Positions 41,494 through 51,368 of a stretch of DNA of 64,000 nucleotides are shown here, piece after piece (position 1 is the stretch's first letter; each line of letters starts with the position of its first letter). The DNA is from Myxococcales bacterium. Its GTDB lineage: Bacteria > Myxococcota_A > Polyangia > Polyangiales > JAFGIB01. Location of the stretch: assembly GCA_029880325.1 (NCBI GenBank), contig JAOUOP010000011.1, positions 62,001 to 126,000 of the forward strand, given 5' to 3'. Below the pieces are notes generated by a model that did no database searches, was not told the DNA's origin, and saw only the letters and a program-made list of their open reading frames with translations. The translations under genes and the position numbers were made by a program.

Positions 41494-42849
41494 TCATCGC
41501 CGTGCCGTTCCGCTAGGGGGGGGCGCCGAGCCCTCGGCGGGCTCTTTCTTCGGTTCCAGCGTCACCGACAGCAGCTTGGTCTCGCCGGAGCGTACCGTGA
41601 CCTCGCCGCGTTTGTCGTGGAAGTAGGGGTTTACGTATTTGATGTAGTGGCGGCCGGGCGTGACGGCGATGGGTTGGGCGGTGGGCGTGGTGGCCATGCG
41701 CTGGCCGTCGATGTAGATGTCGGCCCAGGGATCGACCACAACGCGAATGTAGCCGGCGTTGTCGGGGGTCAGTGTGTGCACGCTGCGGTTTTGGTAGCTG
41801 CCGGCTCCGGCGCTGAAGCGGCCGTCGCTGGCCTGGATCGCGCCACCGGCGCCCAGAAGGGCCAGGAAGGTGGCGCCGAAGACGAGCGTGGCGCTGCGCG
41901 TCAGCTCGCGATCGCGATGTCCGCCGGGCAGGCTGCGGGCGGCGCCGGCCTCGAGGATGTCGGAGGCCTCTTTTTCGCCCACCACGCCGATGTCGCGCAG
42001 GTACATCACCAGACGCGCGCTGTGGTTCATGCCGACCCGGCCGGCCAGAAACTCCATCAGATCGTCGATCAGATTCTGGGTGCTCGGATAGCGGCTGGCG
42101 GGGATCTTCTCCATGCAGCGGGCGAGCATTCGCTCCATGCTGCTGGGCACGGAGCCGACCAGCTTGCGCGGGCTGACGTAGCGGTCGAGACGGATTTTCT
42201 GCATCACCGTGCGCGCCTCGTCTTCGACGAAGGGCTTGTGTCCGGTGATGCTTTGGTAGAGCACGATGCCGAGCGAAAAGATGTCGCTACGGAAGTCCAG
42301 CTTGTCGCCCAGGATCTGCTCGGGGCTCATGTAGCTGGGCGTGCCCACGCCGGTGCCGGTCTCGGTCAAGTCGGTCAGGTTGTGATCGCGGGCGATGCCG
42401 AAGTCCATCAGCTTCACCTCACCCTGGTGGCTGATCATGATGTTGGCCGGCTTGATGTCGCGGTGGATGATGCCGCGGAAGTGGGCGTAGTCCAGGGCGC
42501 GCGCGGTCTGCAGGGCGATGATGGCGGCCACATCGACCGGTAGCTTGGGCGTGAGCTGCAGCAGGTCGTAGAGATCGATGCCCTGCACGTACTCCATCAC
42601 GATGTAGAGCGTGTTGCCGTCCTTGAGGTAGTCGTGGACGTGCAGGATGTTTTCGTGCTGCAGCGAGGCCATGAAGCGGGCCTCGCGCTCGAAGCGCTGC
42701 GCAAACTGGCTATCTACCGCGATCGAGGGCTTGAGCGCCTTGATCGCAACGACGCGCTCCAGCGGCTCCTGGACGGCCTTGTAGATGACCGCCATGCCGC
42801 CGCTGCCGATTTCACCGATGATGCGGCAGTTGCCGATGCGATCGAGCAT
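41494..42849 (-). CDS. Membrane-anchored Ser/Thr protein kinase with PEGA domain
   Basis: A 451-residue Hanks-type kinase. Motifs in order are the Gly loop IGSGGMAVIYKA (near residue 14), VAIKALK, catalytic loop GIIHRDIKPANIMIS, LMDFGIARDH, and GTPSYMSPEQILGD. All catalytic residues are present. One membrane helix (SATLVFGATFLALLGAGG) lies near residue 325. The periplasmic C-terminus has a PEGA domain (VVVDPWADIYIDGQRMATTP and ITPGRHYIKYVNP-like VTPGRHYIKYVNPYFHDKR). PEGA domains are thought to contact envelope or glycan ligands. The LysM gene follows 80 bases downstream on the same strand, suggesting a cell-wall sensing unit. Confidence 0.9.
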   Translation of the reverse strand: MLDRIGNCRIIGEIGSGGMAVIYKAVQEPLERVVAIKALKPSIAVDSQFAQRFEREARFMASLQHENILHVHDYLKDGNTLYIVMEYVQGIDLYDLLQLTPKLPVDVAAIIALQTARALDYAHFRGIIHRDIKPANIMISHQGEVKLMDFGIARDHNLTDLTETGTGVGTPSYMSPEQILGDKLDFRSDIFSLGIVLYQSITGHKPFVEDEARTVMQKIRLDRYVSPRKLVGSVPSSMERMLARCMEKIPASRYPSTQNLIDDLMEFLAGRVGMNHSARLVMYLRDIGVVGEKEASDILEAGAARSLPGGHRDRELTRSATLVFGATFLALLGAGGAIQASDGRFSAGAGSYQNRSVHTLTPDNAGYIRVVVDPWADIYIDGQRMATTPTAQPIAVTPGRHYIKYVNPYFHDKRGEVTVRSGETKLLSVTLEPKKEPAEGSAPPPSGTARR

Positions 42850-43102
42850 GCTCGCTGGGTTTCAAGGCCGGGGTGGATTACCCCGATATGTTGGGGGATT
42901 GGGAGGGCCGTTGCAACAGATCTTCGGCACCCACTGCCGGGGATCGGTGCCGGGGTAGGCCAGGAACCAGTCCGTAGCCTGCATCGGTCAGCGCCGCCCT
43001 GTCAAACCGGCTGGTTTTCGTGGCTCTTGGAAAAATCCCAATCAATTCGGGACCTTGAAATCCGCATGCCGGACTTCGGGGGGGTGCTTGCAGACAATGT
43101 GC

Positions 43103-44260
43103 TCAATAGACGCACAGGGCGTAGGAGGCCATATCGAAGCCGCCGCGGCCATCGCGCAGGGTCACGAAGAAGCGCACCAACATGCCGGTCTTGGCCACCT
43201 CCAGAGCATTGAGCAGCGCCGGGCTGGGTGGCTCCCACTCGATGAGCTTGTCGATGGTGTCGGGGTCGCCGTCGTCGACCTCGGGATCGGGGTCGTCGAG
43301 GTCCGCGTCTTGGAAGAGCGTGAAGCGGCGCTCCATGTCGCCGGCGGTGGCGTGGATCACCACCTCCATATTCTCACGGCCCTCCTCGAGGGCTTCGCGC
43401 ACATCGTCGCGCAGGGAGATGCGGATCGCGTGGTCGCCGGGGTCGGCCGGGCGCAGATCCAGGCCGTAGCCGCTCTTGGGGGCCGAGGAGCTGCAGTCGC
43501 CCTCGGGCGGGAACTCGTCGCGCTCAAAGCGCTCCCATTGGCCGCCGTCGATGTTCAGGGTCAGGGCGTCCAGCGGCGGGTTTTGGTTTTCGACCGAGGG
43601 GTCGTGCTGCACCGGGATCAGGGCGCTGAAGTGGATCCCCTCGGTGTTTTCGTCGTCGCAGCCCATCAGCGTCGGCAGCGTGGGGTCGAGCACGGCTTTG
43701 CCGCGCTCGCAGACCACACCCAGCAGGAGTGCCTCGTTGGCCCTGAAGCCGCCGGGGATCCCGATGGTGGTCTCGGGCGCGCCCTCGAGGCAGCGTAGGG
43801 AGACGCCTTCGAATTCGAAAAGCTCGTCGCCCAGGTCGCCGCAGCTCAGGACAAAGCCCTCATCCAGCAGCTGCGTTACGTCGTCCTCCAACTGCGGGTC
43901 CACCTCGGCGGTGGCGCTGAGGCGAGCTGCGTCCAGGAACTCCTGGCAGATCGGAACACCGCCGGTGTACTGGTCGGGGGCGGTGCACTGGATCACCATG
44001 GAGCTGACGCCCTCGATGTTCTTGGCGGTGGTGTCGAAGACCGTGGCCAAGCTCACGTGCAGCCGCTCGCCCGGTTTGGGCGACGCGCGCGTTTCGTCGC
44101 CGACCACCTCGAAACGCGAGCCCAGCACGCGCATGCGCTCGATCAAGGTCGCCTCGGGCAGGTCGTCGTCGCAGCCGCTGCCGAGCAGCAGGGCGAGCAC
44201 CGAAAGCAACTGCAGCAGGGCGCTCGACCGGGAGGGGGACGTGGCGGATGTCGTTCGCAT
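43103..44260 (-). CDS. Lipoprotein downstream of the TonB-receptor fusion
   Basis: A 385-residue predicted lipoprotein (LLQLLSVLALLLGSGC lipobox). The mature part is acidic, with several cysteines, short beta-like segments (MRVLGSRFEVVGDETRASPK, HAIRISLRDDVREALEEG), and an Asp-rich stretch FQDADLDDPDPEVDDGD that resembles a calcium-binding loop. Its start codon overlaps the last base of the stop of the TonB-receptor gene. This genomic pairing, receptor then lipoprotein, is common in Myxococcota and suggests a surface partner of the receptor, by analogy with SusD-like proteins but without sequence resemblance. The function is unknown. Confidence 0.65.
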   Translation of the reverse strand: MRTTSATSPSRSSALLQLLSVLALLLGSGCDDDLPEATLIERMRVLGSRFEVVGDETRASPKPGERLHVSLATVFDTTAKNIEGVSSMVIQCTAPDQYTGGVPICQEFLDAARLSATAEVDPQLEDDVTQLLDEGFVLSCGDLGDELFEFEGVSLRCLEGAPETTIGIPGGFRANEALLLGVVCERGKAVLDPTLPTLMGCDDENTEGIHFSALIPVQHDPSVENQNPPLDALTLNIDGGQWERFERDEFPPEGDCSSSAPKSGYGLDLRPADPGDHAIRISLRDDVREALEEGRENMEVVIHATAGDMERRFTLFQDADLDDPDPEVDDGDPDTIDKLIEWEPPSPALLNALEVAKTGMLVRFFVTLRDGRGGFDMASYALCVY

Positions 44261-46890
44261 CAGATCTCCCCCCTCAGACCCAGGTTGGGCAGGATCGGTA
44301 GGCCGCGGATCGGTTCGCGCTTTCGGTATTCGTAGTCGTAGACGTAACCCTCGGGATTGACCTCATTGTAGACGTTCTGCACGTCCAGATAAAACGCAAG
44401 CTTCCAGGCGTCGAATGTCCAGAGCTTCTCGAGGCGCAGGTCGAGGCGGTTGAAGGCGTCGTTGCGGGCCGAGTTCACGCGCCCGAAGACCGGCGAGTGC
44501 TGGCCGGTGGCGGTGTTCAAGACGTCGCCGATGATCGGCGTATTCGGGTTGCCGCTGACCAGGCGGAAGGTGGCGCCCGCCTCCCAGCCGCGGCCCAGCC
44601 GGTAGACGGCGGAGGCGGTGAGGATGTGGGGCTGGTCGAAGTCGAACAGGCGCCAGGGCTGGCCCGGGTGGTCCATGCGCTCCGAGCGCATCAGCGTGTA
44701 GCTGAGGTAGCCGAAGAAGCGGCCGCGCGGGTTGACCGTGGCGGCCAGCTCCATGCCGTAGATGCGGCCCTCGCCGCCGTTTTCGAAGATCGGCGGTTGG
44801 CCCAGCTCGGTGCCGACGACCAGGTCGTAAAGGTGCTTGTAGAAGCCGTCGAGTCCGAGCTTGATGCCCTCGGTCACCTGCTGGTCGGCACCGGCGCTCA
44901 GGTGCAGGGTGCGGGTGGGCCTGAGGTTGTCGTTGCCCAGCTTGGGCGAGGACTCGTGCCACTCGGGCGGCTGCGTGAACATGCCGACGCCGGCCTTGAG
45001 CGTGGTGGTCTCGGTGAGCGTGTAGTGGACCGAGGAGCGCGGGTCGAAGCTGAAGGCGTCGATCTCGCTGAAGTAATCGATGCGGCTGCCCAGCACCAGG
45101 CGCGCGGCACCGAGCGTAAAGCCGGTCTCCAGATAGACCGCCGGCTGCACCACCAGGAAGTCATCGCTGACTTCGATCTTGTCGCGGTTGCTAAAGCTGC
45201 CCTGCATCGCCTCCGGGTTGCCGTCGGTCTGGCCCGCTGGCGGGCCGGTGTAGACGTAGTTGCCGGGGAAGGCGAAGAAGTCGAGGCCGCCGACGACCTG
45301 CACCTTGTCGGTGACGCGACCGCGCCACTCGCTGCGGGCGAAGACCTCGGTGCCGCTGACGTTGAACTTGAAGGCGTCGCCGAAGCCAAGGTCCAGGTCG
45401 ACGAAGTCGGCGCTCAGGTTGACGTCCTGGTCGACGTTCTCGCTGAGCTTGCGGCGCCAGGAGCCGTGGACGCGGTGGAACTGCGTGCCGAAGTCGAAGT
45501 TGCCCGCCAGGGCCGAGTCCGAGTCGTTGGGCTCGTCGAAGAGCAGCGCGAACTCGTCGCTGAAGCCGTAGACCATCAGCCGGATCTTGTCGCGGTTGCT
45601 CGGGCGGTAGCTGCCCATCAACTGGTAGTCCCAGTAAACGGGCGCGGCGATGGTAGAGATATTCGAGTTCTGGGCCACGCCCTCGAAGACCGTATCCAGG
45701 TGGCTGCGCCGCGCTGCGAAACCGAAGGAGGCGTCTTCGTTGATGGGCGCGAGCAACACCATCGAGGAGTCGATCAGGTTCAGGTCGGCCACGCCCTTGA
45801 GTTCCTCGCGCGGCAGCTCCGAGGCGGTCACGTCGAGCACGCCGCCGCGGCGGCGGCCGTAGCGCACCGAGAAGTTGCCCGGATAGAACTCGATGCTCTC
45901 GATCATGCGCGAGTTGATGACGCTGGTCAGACCACCGAAGTGGTACATGATCGGGATCTGCAGGCCCTCGAAGAGCACTGCGGTGTCCGACGGCGAGCTG
46001 CCGCGCACGATCAGCAGGCCGGCGCCCAGGGGCGGCCGCGCCACGCCGGGCAAGAGCTCCACCGTGCGCAGGGCGTCGCCGCGGGTGCCGGGGATGCGCG
46101 TGAGCTGCTCCTTGCCGATGGAGCGGCGGGTGACCTCCCGCGGTGGCGGAGGGATGCGCGCCACGGCCCCGAACGCGTTCGGATCTTCGGGCTCTTCGAG
46201 GCGGTAGATGACGTCGGTGATCTCGCCCGAGCTGATCTCCTCGGAGACCTCCATCGGCTCCAGGCCTTCGCTCGCTGCGCGCACCAGGTAGAAGCCCGGC
46301 GGCAGATCTTGGAAGGTGAAGCGTCCCTCGGCATCGGTCAGGACCCGCTCGCTCAGCGATCCGTCCTCGCTGGTCAGCGATACCTCGGCGCCGGCGAGGG
46401 GCTTTTCGTTGTCGGAGTCCAGCACCTGGCCTTCGAGGCGGCCAGGCGGTGGTGGCGGCGGCTCGCCTTCGGCTTCGGGTTCCGGCTCGGGTTCCGGCGC
46501 GGCCTGGATCTCGAAGACGTAGGGGTAGTGGATCTTGGCGGGGATCGGCTCGCCGTTGCGCGTGGCTGGTTCGAACTCGAACTGGCGCACGGCTTCGAGC
46601 GCGGCTTCATCGAAGCCGTGGCCGGCGCCCTGCACGACCGACGCTTCGCGCACCGAACCGTCGGCGTTGATGAGCACCTGCACGACGACCCGACCCATGA
46701 TGCCTTGCGCGAAGGCTTCGGGAGGGTACGTCGCCTCCACGAACTTCTTGATCTGCGGCGGCGTGACTACGGGACGCGCCGGTTGTTCGCTGGAGGCCCC
46801 GTCATCAGGGGCTTGTGCCTGCGCCGCCGTCGGGCTGGCGAACAGGAAGAGAAGGGCCGCTGCCCAGACCGCACGGAATAACACCACCAT
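44260..46890 (-). CDS. TonB-dependent receptor fused to an N-terminal TonB C-terminal domain
   Basis: An 876-residue outer-membrane protein. After a signal peptide, residues about 35-135 match a TonB energy-transducer C-terminal domain (ATYPPEAFAQGIMGRVVVQV, GAGHGFDEAALEAVRQFEFE). A Pro/Glu linker leads to a carboxypeptidase-regulatory-like domain (LEGQVLDSDNEKPLAGAEVS). A plug domain (GDALRTVELLPGVARPPLGA, IESIEFYPGNFSVRYGRRRG) and a 22-strand-type barrel ending in a C-terminal region with FYLDVQNVYNEVNPEGYVYD follow. The C-terminus ends GEI, not in the usual Phe. Fusing a TonB-like domain to its own receptor is unusual. The ligand is unknown and no Fur box was seen upstream. A lipoprotein gene overlaps its end. 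Confidence 0.85.
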   Translation of the reverse strand: MVVLFRAVWAAALLFLFASPTAAQAQAPDDGASSEQPARPVVTPPQIKKFVEATYPPEAFAQGIMGRVVVQVLINADGSVREASVVQGAGHGFDEAALEAVRQFEFEPATRNGEPIPAKIHYPYVFEIQAAPEPEPEPEAEGEPPPPPPGRLEGQVLDSDNEKPLAGAEVSLTSEDGSLSERVLTDAEGRFTFQDLPPGFYLVRAASEGLEPMEVSEEISSGEITDVIYRLEEPEDPNAFGAVARIPPPPREVTRRSIGKEQLTRIPGTRGDALRTVELLPGVARPPLGAGLLIVRGSSPSDTAVLFEGLQIPIMYHFGGLTSVINSRMIESIEFYPGNFSVRYGRRRGGVLDVTASELPREELKGVADLNLIDSSMVLLAPINEDASFGFAARRSHLDTVFEGVAQNSNISTIAAPVYWDYQLMGSYRPSNRDKIRLMVYGFSDEFALLFDEPNDSDSALAGNFDFGTQFHRVHGSWRRKLSENVDQDVNLSADFVDLDLGFGDAFKFNVSGTEVFARSEWRGRVTDKVQVVGGLDFFAFPGNYVYTGPPAGQTDGNPEAMQGSFSNRDKIEVSDDFLVVQPAVYLETGFTLGAARLVLGSRIDYFSEIDAFSFDPRSSVHYTLTETTTLKAGVGMFTQPPEWHESSPKLGNDNLRPTRTLHLSAGADQQVTEGIKLGLDGFYKHLYDLVVGTELGQPPIFENGGEGRIYGMELAATVNPRGRFFGYLSYTLMRSERMDHPGQPWRLFDFDQPHILTASAVYRLGRGWEAGATFRLVSGNPNTPIIGDVLNTATGQHSPVFGRVNSARNDAFNRLDLRLEKLWTFDAWKLAFYLDVQNVYNEVNPEGYVYDYEYRKREPIRGLPILPNLGLRGEI

Positions 46891-47041
46891 CGCTGCGCGG
46901 GCGGAGCCTACCCGCCTCGGCAGGTCGCGGTAAAGCCCCGAACGTGCGAAGAATTCGGCACATTTGCCAGCTCCTGGCCACTGCTGCTATCAGCGTGGGC
47001 GGCTCGACTTCAGCGCAGATCCGGGCTACAGACCCGCGGCC

Positions 47042-48145
47042 ATGAGCCTGTCGGTCGGCATCGTCGGTCTACCCAACGTGGGCAAGTCCACGCTCTTCAA
47101 CGCGCTGTCGGAAAAGCAGGCCGAGGCGGCGAACTACGCGTTCTGTACCATCGACCCCAACCACGGGGTCATCCCGGTGCCCGACCCGCGCTTCGACGCC
47201 CTGGTCAAGCTCTACGAGCCCCATAGTGCGGTGGCCGCCACCGTCGATTTTGTCGACATCGCGGGGCTGGTGAAAGGCGCAAGCCGCGGCGAGGGGCGTG
47301 GCAATGCCTTCCTATCCAATATTCGGGACTGCCAAGCGATAGCCCATGTGGTGCGCTGTTTCGAGGACGACAACGTGGTGCACGTGGACGGCCGCGTCGA
47401 TCCCATCGCCGACATCGAGACCATCGAAACCGAGCTGATCCTCAAGGACTTGGAGACGGTCGAAAAGCGCCGCGAGCGGGCGCGGCGTGCGGCCAAGGGT
47501 GGCGACCCCATGGAGCAGGCGGCGTTCGCGCTATGCGAGGCGCTTGCCGCCACCCTCGACGGCGGCAAACGCGCCGCCCTGCATCCCTGCGATGACGACA
47601 AGCAGCGCCAGGTGCTGGCGGAGCTGGCGCTGATCACCAGCAAGCCCATGTTCTACGTGGCCAATGTGCGCGAAGAGCAGCTGTCTTCCCTCGACAGCGA
47701 TCCGCTGGTGTCGGCGGTGCGAGCCCGGGCCGAGGCCGAGGGGGCCGAGCTGAACGTGATCTGCGCGGCCATCGAAGCCGAGATCATGCAGTTGCCGGTG
47801 GCCGAGCGGGCGGAGTTTTTGGAGTCGGTGGGGCTGACGGAGCCGAGCCTGAACGCGGTGATTCGCACGGGCTACCAGGTGCTGAACCTGATCACCTATT
47901 TCACGGCCGGCAAAAAAGAAGTTCGCGCCTGGACCATCGAGCGCGGCACGCGCGCGCCCCAGGCCGCCGGCAAGATCCATTCCGACTTCGAGCGTGGCTT
48001 CATTCGCGCCGAAGTGATCGACTGGCAGGATCTGGTCGAGTTGGGCAGTGAGAGCGCCTGCAAGAGCGCCGGCAAAATGGGCACCGAGGGCAAGGACTAC
48101 GTGGTGCGCGACGGCGACGTCATGCACTTTCGCTTCAACGTCTGA
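47042..48145 (+). CDS. ychF: Redox/ribosome-associated GTPase YchF (OLA1 family)
   Basis: A 367-residue OBG-family GTPase. The G1 loop is [19 protein letters not shown]3 is [19 protein letters not shown], and the G4 position reads [10 protein letters not shown], the NxxE variant that gives YchF its preference for ATP. The C-terminal TGS domain contains [40 protein letters not shown] and [15 protein letters not shown]. The length and all blocks are as usual. The ATG is the normal family start. YchF binds ribosomes and affects stress responses. The gene is divergent from the TonB-receptor gene and alone on its strand. Confidence 0.96.
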   Translation: MSLSVGIVGLPNVGKSTLFNALSEKQAEAANYAFCTIDPNHGVIPVPDPRFDALVKLYEPHSAVAATVDFVDIAGLVKGASRGEGRGNAFLSNIRDCQAIAHVVRCFEDDNVVHVDGRVDPIADIETIETELILKDLETVEKRRERARRAAKGGDPMEQAAFALCEALAATLDGGKRAALHPCDDDKQRQVLAELALITSKPMFYVANVREEQLSSLDSDPLVSAVRARAEAEGAELNVICAAIEAEIMQLPVAERAEFLESVGLTEPSLNAVIRTGYQVLNLITYFTAGKKEVRAWTIERGTRAPQAAGKIHSDFERGFIRAEVIDWQDLVELGSESACKSAGKMGTEGKDYVVRDGDVMHFRFNV

Positions 48146-48228
48146 AGTCGGCGCTGCCGCCTGCGGTGGCGCAAGAAGCTGCCGGGGAAAGTCCCAAACC
48201 CCGTGTGGAATCGCGGTAGCATGGGCAC

Positions 48229-49953
48229 ATGGGTCGTCGCGCGCGTTGGCTTCTGTGCGCACTGCTGCTGCCACTTTCGGCATGCAGCGGCGAGAAGAAA
48301 GCCGCGGTTGAGAAGCAGCCCGAGCAGGTGCTGCGACAGCAGAGTCCCTTCAACGTCGCCCGCACCCAGGTGCCGGCCTGCGACGCCCTGGTGGATGAGG
48401 CGGAGATGCTGCTGTGGCCCCACGCGGGGCCCCAGCTGCGCGCGTCGATGGCGGCGGCGGCGCCGTCCTTCGGCCGCGAGAGCGGTCCGCGCGTGGTCGA
48501 GGCGCTGACCGCCCATGGTGTGCGCTGGGCCCAGCGCAGCGCCCAGCTCTGTGTGCGTCATAGCACCCAGGGCGCCGTCTCGGCCCTGGAGCAGAAGCAG
48601 CGCAGCGCCTGCCTGAGCGAAGCCTTCGCACGACTGCGCAGCCTGGTCTCGGCGCTCGAACAGGGGGACGCGGGCGTGGTCGAGTGGGCCTCCCATGCCG
48701 TCGATCAGCTGGATGCGCGCCTCGTCACGTGCGAGCTGCCGGCGGTCTTCCAGGGCTACGACATCGATGCCATCGGCGATGCCCGCGCGGTCCAGGCGCT
48801 GGCCGACGTGGAGGTCTTCGCCATGCTCCGGCGCGGCGAGGACAGCCAGCGCGCCATGCACCGGCTCAAGGGTGAGCTACCCAGGAGTGAAAGCCAGCTG
48901 CTGCGCGCGCGGGCCATGGTGCTCGACGCCCGCGGCCGCGATGAGGCGGCCGCCGAGGACCTGCTCGAGCGCGCGCTGCTGCACTATAAAGAAGCCGCCA
49001 GCGCCGACGGTCGCATGCGGGCACTGCTCCTGGCGGCCCAGGTCTACGCCGATTACGAGCACTACGGTGACGCGCGCGCGCAGCTCGAGCTGGCCCTGCA
49101 GAGCTGCGATGGGCTCTATGGCAAGGCCAGCGTCCAGTGTGCCGCGGCGCGCCGCGCCATGGCCCAGGTCGCCGCTCGCGGCGGGCAGCCCGGGCGCGCC
49201 AGGGAGCTGCTCGAAGAGGGGCTCGCCGGGCTTGTGGCGGTCGGCGCGGTCGCTCGCAGCGAGGCCCTGATGCTGCGGGTGGCGCTGCTGTCGGTGGCCC
49301 TACGCGCCGGCGATTTGCCGCGGGCGCGCGCTCAGGGCCAAAAACTCGCGGCCCTGGGGCCCAAGTTGCTGGGCCCCGAGCACCCCCAGGTCGGCGATCA
49401 CTGGCTGCTGCGCGGACGGCTGGCGACGCGCATGGGGCAGCATCGGATGGCGGTGAAAGCCTTCGAGCGGGCCCTGCGCATCCACCGCGCGGCCCACGGC
49501 GAGTCGCACCGCCGCGTGGCCGATGATCTGGCCTCGTTGGGTCGGGCGCTGCGTGCGCAAGGGCAGGCCAAGCGTGCCTCGGTGATTTTCGAGCGAGCCC
49601 TCCGGGTTCGTAAGGGCCTCGATGGCGGACGCGCGGGCCGAGCCCTGGGCAGGGCGCTATTCGAGGCGGCTCAGGCCCAGATCGAGGCCGGGCGCCCCCC
49701 CAAGCGCTGCCTCGAGCGACTGCAGCAGGCGCGTCAGATCTACGAGAAGCAGCTGGGCGTCGACCACGCCGAGGTGGGAGAGGTCGTGGACCTGATGGGT
49801 CGCTACTTCAGTGCCAAGGGCAACCACCGCAAGGCCTACATGCAGCATCTGGAAGCGGTCAAGATCCTCAGCGCCGCCCTCGGCAGCGACCATCAAAAGA
49901 CCCGGGCTGCCATGGAGCGCCTGGACCGCGCGGTCGACGCCCAGGGCCGCTGA
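48229..49953 (+). CDS. TPR-repeat lipoprotein
   Basis: A 574-residue predicted lipoprotein (WLLCALLLPLSAC lipobox). The mature protein is almost entirely alpha-helical. Tetratricopeptide-like repeats are clear from about residue 225 onward (LLERALLHYKEAASADGR, MGQHRMAVKAFERALRIHRA, LGRALRAQGQAKRASVIFER, SAKGNHRKAYMQHLEAVKIL), resembling the TPR_12 array that follows the kinase domain in many myxobacterial Ser/Thr kinases, but no kinase is attached here. The N-terminal part (LCVRHSTQGAVSALEQKQRS) also matches that kinase-linked region. It may be a stand-alone protein-interaction module at the envelope. Confidence 0.78.
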   Translation: MGRRARWLLCALLLPLSACSGEKKAAVEKQPEQVLRQQSPFNVARTQVPACDALVDEAEMLLWPHAGPQLRASMAAAAPSFGRESGPRVVEALTAHGVRWAQRSAQLCVRHSTQGAVSALEQKQRSACLSEAFARLRSLVSALEQGDAGVVEWASHAVDQLDARLVTCELPAVFQGYDIDAIGDARAVQALADVEVFAMLRRGEDSQRAMHRLKGELPRSESQLLRARAMVLDARGRDEAAAEDLLERALLHYKEAASADGRMRALLLAAQVYADYEHYGDARAQLELALQSCDGLYGKASVQCAAARRAMAQVAARGGQPGRARELLEEGLAGLVAVGAVARSEALMLRVALLSVALRAGDLPRARAQGQKLAALGPKLLGPEHPQVGDHWLLRGRLATRMGQHRMAVKAFERALRIHRAAHGESHRRVADDLASLGRALRAQGQAKRASVIFERALRVRKGLDGGRAGRALGRALFEAAQAQIEAGRPPKRCLERLQQARQIYEKQLGVDHAEVGEVVDLMGRYFSAKGNHRKAYMQHLEAVKILSAALGSDHQKTRAAMERLDRAVDAQGR

Positions 49954-50172
49954 AGCCAGGCCAAGGCGCAAAACCAGCCGAACGGACAATTTTAAGGCTC
50001 CTGTCTTGGCCGGTTGTGGCGGAGGCAGCGATCTGGCAACAATCGGCCCGCACACTTGGGCACAGCGGGGTCGTGGCGCCGGTTTCGCCGGGGTTGGAGC
50101 ACGGTCGTGTTCAAGTTTTGCGGCTGACCGGCCGTTAATACGGTGAGCCGTATCGACGCAACGGGGAGAACC

Positions 50173-50586
50173 ATGGACAACAGCAATCGCCGTGAATTCA
50201 GCAGGGAGAGCATCCCGGTGCGCGTTCGGGTGCAGCTCGACTCGGGGGACGAGATCCTGGGTCGCGCCCGCGACCTCAGCGCCAACGGGTTTTTTGTGGA
50301 GACTGCTGGCAGCGCCGACGCCGGCAGTGAGGGTGAGATCGAGATCTCGTTCGGGGACCGCGGGGGCGCCATGCAGGTGCACGCTCGCGGCCGCGTGGTG
50401 CGCGCCACCGCCGACGGGCTGGCCGTGTCGATGACCGAAGTCGACCTCGACAGCTACCACCATCTGCGCAATTTGATCACCTACAACGCCCACGACACCG
50501 ATCGGGTGCTGGGTGAGTTCGAGAGCCATCTCGGCCTCAAGCGCGTGCCCGTGTCGCCCTCCGAAAGCCCGCCCAGCGGCTCGTAA
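50173..50586 (+). CDS. PilZ-domain protein
   Basis: A 137-residue protein with the two cyclic di-GMP-binding elements of PilZ: RREFSR near residue 6 (RxxxR) and ARDLSANGFFVET near residue 36 (D/NxSxxG). The rest of the barrel (VHARGRVVRATADGLAVSMT) and a C-terminal helix (DLDSYHHLRNLITYNAHD) fit single-domain PilZ proteins that act as c-di-GMP-responsive adaptors. The ATG is preceded by ggggagaa. A small dyad (atacggtgagccgtat) lies just upstream of the ribosome site. The partner is unknown. Confidence 0.9.
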   Translation: MDNSNRREFSRESIPVRVRVQLDSGDEILGRARDLSANGFFVETAGSADAGSEGEIEISFGDRGGAMQVHARGRVVRATADGLAVSMTEVDLDSYHHLRNLITYNAHDTDRVLGEFESHLGLKRVPVSPSESPPSGS

Positions 50587-50632
50587 CTTTTTGCCCGTTG
50601 CAGCCCGGCGCGACTCGCGTCAGGCTTGCCCT

Positions 50633-51214
50633 GTGGCGGGGACGCGACCGAAACCCGAAAGCTACAAGCGCGCTTTCTCGAGCGTGCTCTGGCTGGCACT
50701 GCTCGGAGCCTGTGTCGACCAGGGGCCGTTTGCGGTTATGATTCCACCGGGCAGTGCCAGCGTAGGGAGGCCCATCAACGCAGATTCGGGCGCCGCAGGG
50801 GGCAGTGGCTCCGGCCCCTTTTCGATCGGCAGCTTCTGCGGTGACGGATCGCTTGCCAGCGCCGAGCAATGCGACGGAGAGCAGGGGCTGGAAGATCTTT
50901 CGTGTGCGTCGTTCGGGCTCGGGGCAGGCCGGGTGACCTGCGATCCCGTCGACTGCACCTTCGACGTATCTGGTTGTGAAGTGGACGCGGGCTGGGACAA
51001 CGCATCCCAATGCCCTGACGACCCATCCACAGCTACGGGCCTGGGCTGCGACGAGCCGGGACGAAGCTGCCAGTACGGCCCCGCCTGCGGTGGAAGCACC
51101 TGCGAGTGCGTATCTGGCGGTGAACCGGGCGGTGACCAAGATGCCGGTGACCAGGATGGTGGCGTCGATGGTCAGGCGGACAATCACTGGCAGTGTTATC
51201 CGCGTGGCTGTTGA
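50633..51214 (+). CDS. Lipoprotein with one myxo-type disulfide repeat
   Basis: A 193-residue predicted lipoprotein from a GTG start, with lipobox LALLGAC. After a Gly/Ser-rich spacer comes a single Cys-rich repeat (EQCDGEQGLEDLSCASFG then VTCDPVDCTFDVSGC) of the kind found twice in the lipoprotein at 4903-5607. A second Cys cluster near the C-terminus (GPACGGSTCECVSGGEPGG) is followed by Asp/Gly repeats. The sequence is composed like a secreted or surface-anchored protein. The function is unknown. Confidence 0.65.
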   Translation: MAGTRPKPESYKRAFSSVLWLALLGACVDQGPFAVMIPPGSASVGRPINADSGAAGGSGSGPFSIGSFCGDGSLASAEQCDGEQGLEDLSCASFGLGAGRVTCDPVDCTFDVSGCEVDAGWDNASQCPDDPSTATGLGCDEPGRSCQYGPACGGSTCECVSGGEPGGDQDAGDQDGGVDGQADNHWQCYPRGC

Positions 51215-51368
51215 GCCCGTACTTTCTCTACCGCGTTTGTCGCGTTCGCCGTGTTGACCTGGTTTACCGCGATCGTCGCGTTAACTGGACTTGTGGTGTG
51301 AAGCGGTCCAGGTCAGCTCGCCGCGGTCGCACGATCCGCGGCGAGCTGCTTGCGACAGTCGCGGCCTC

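Noticed and set aside
44497..46881. A 794-codon open frame on the plus strand opposite the TonB-receptor gene
   Set aside because: It mirrors the receptor frame in GC-rich DNA, has no domain or ribosome site, and its composition is that of a reverse-complement shadow.
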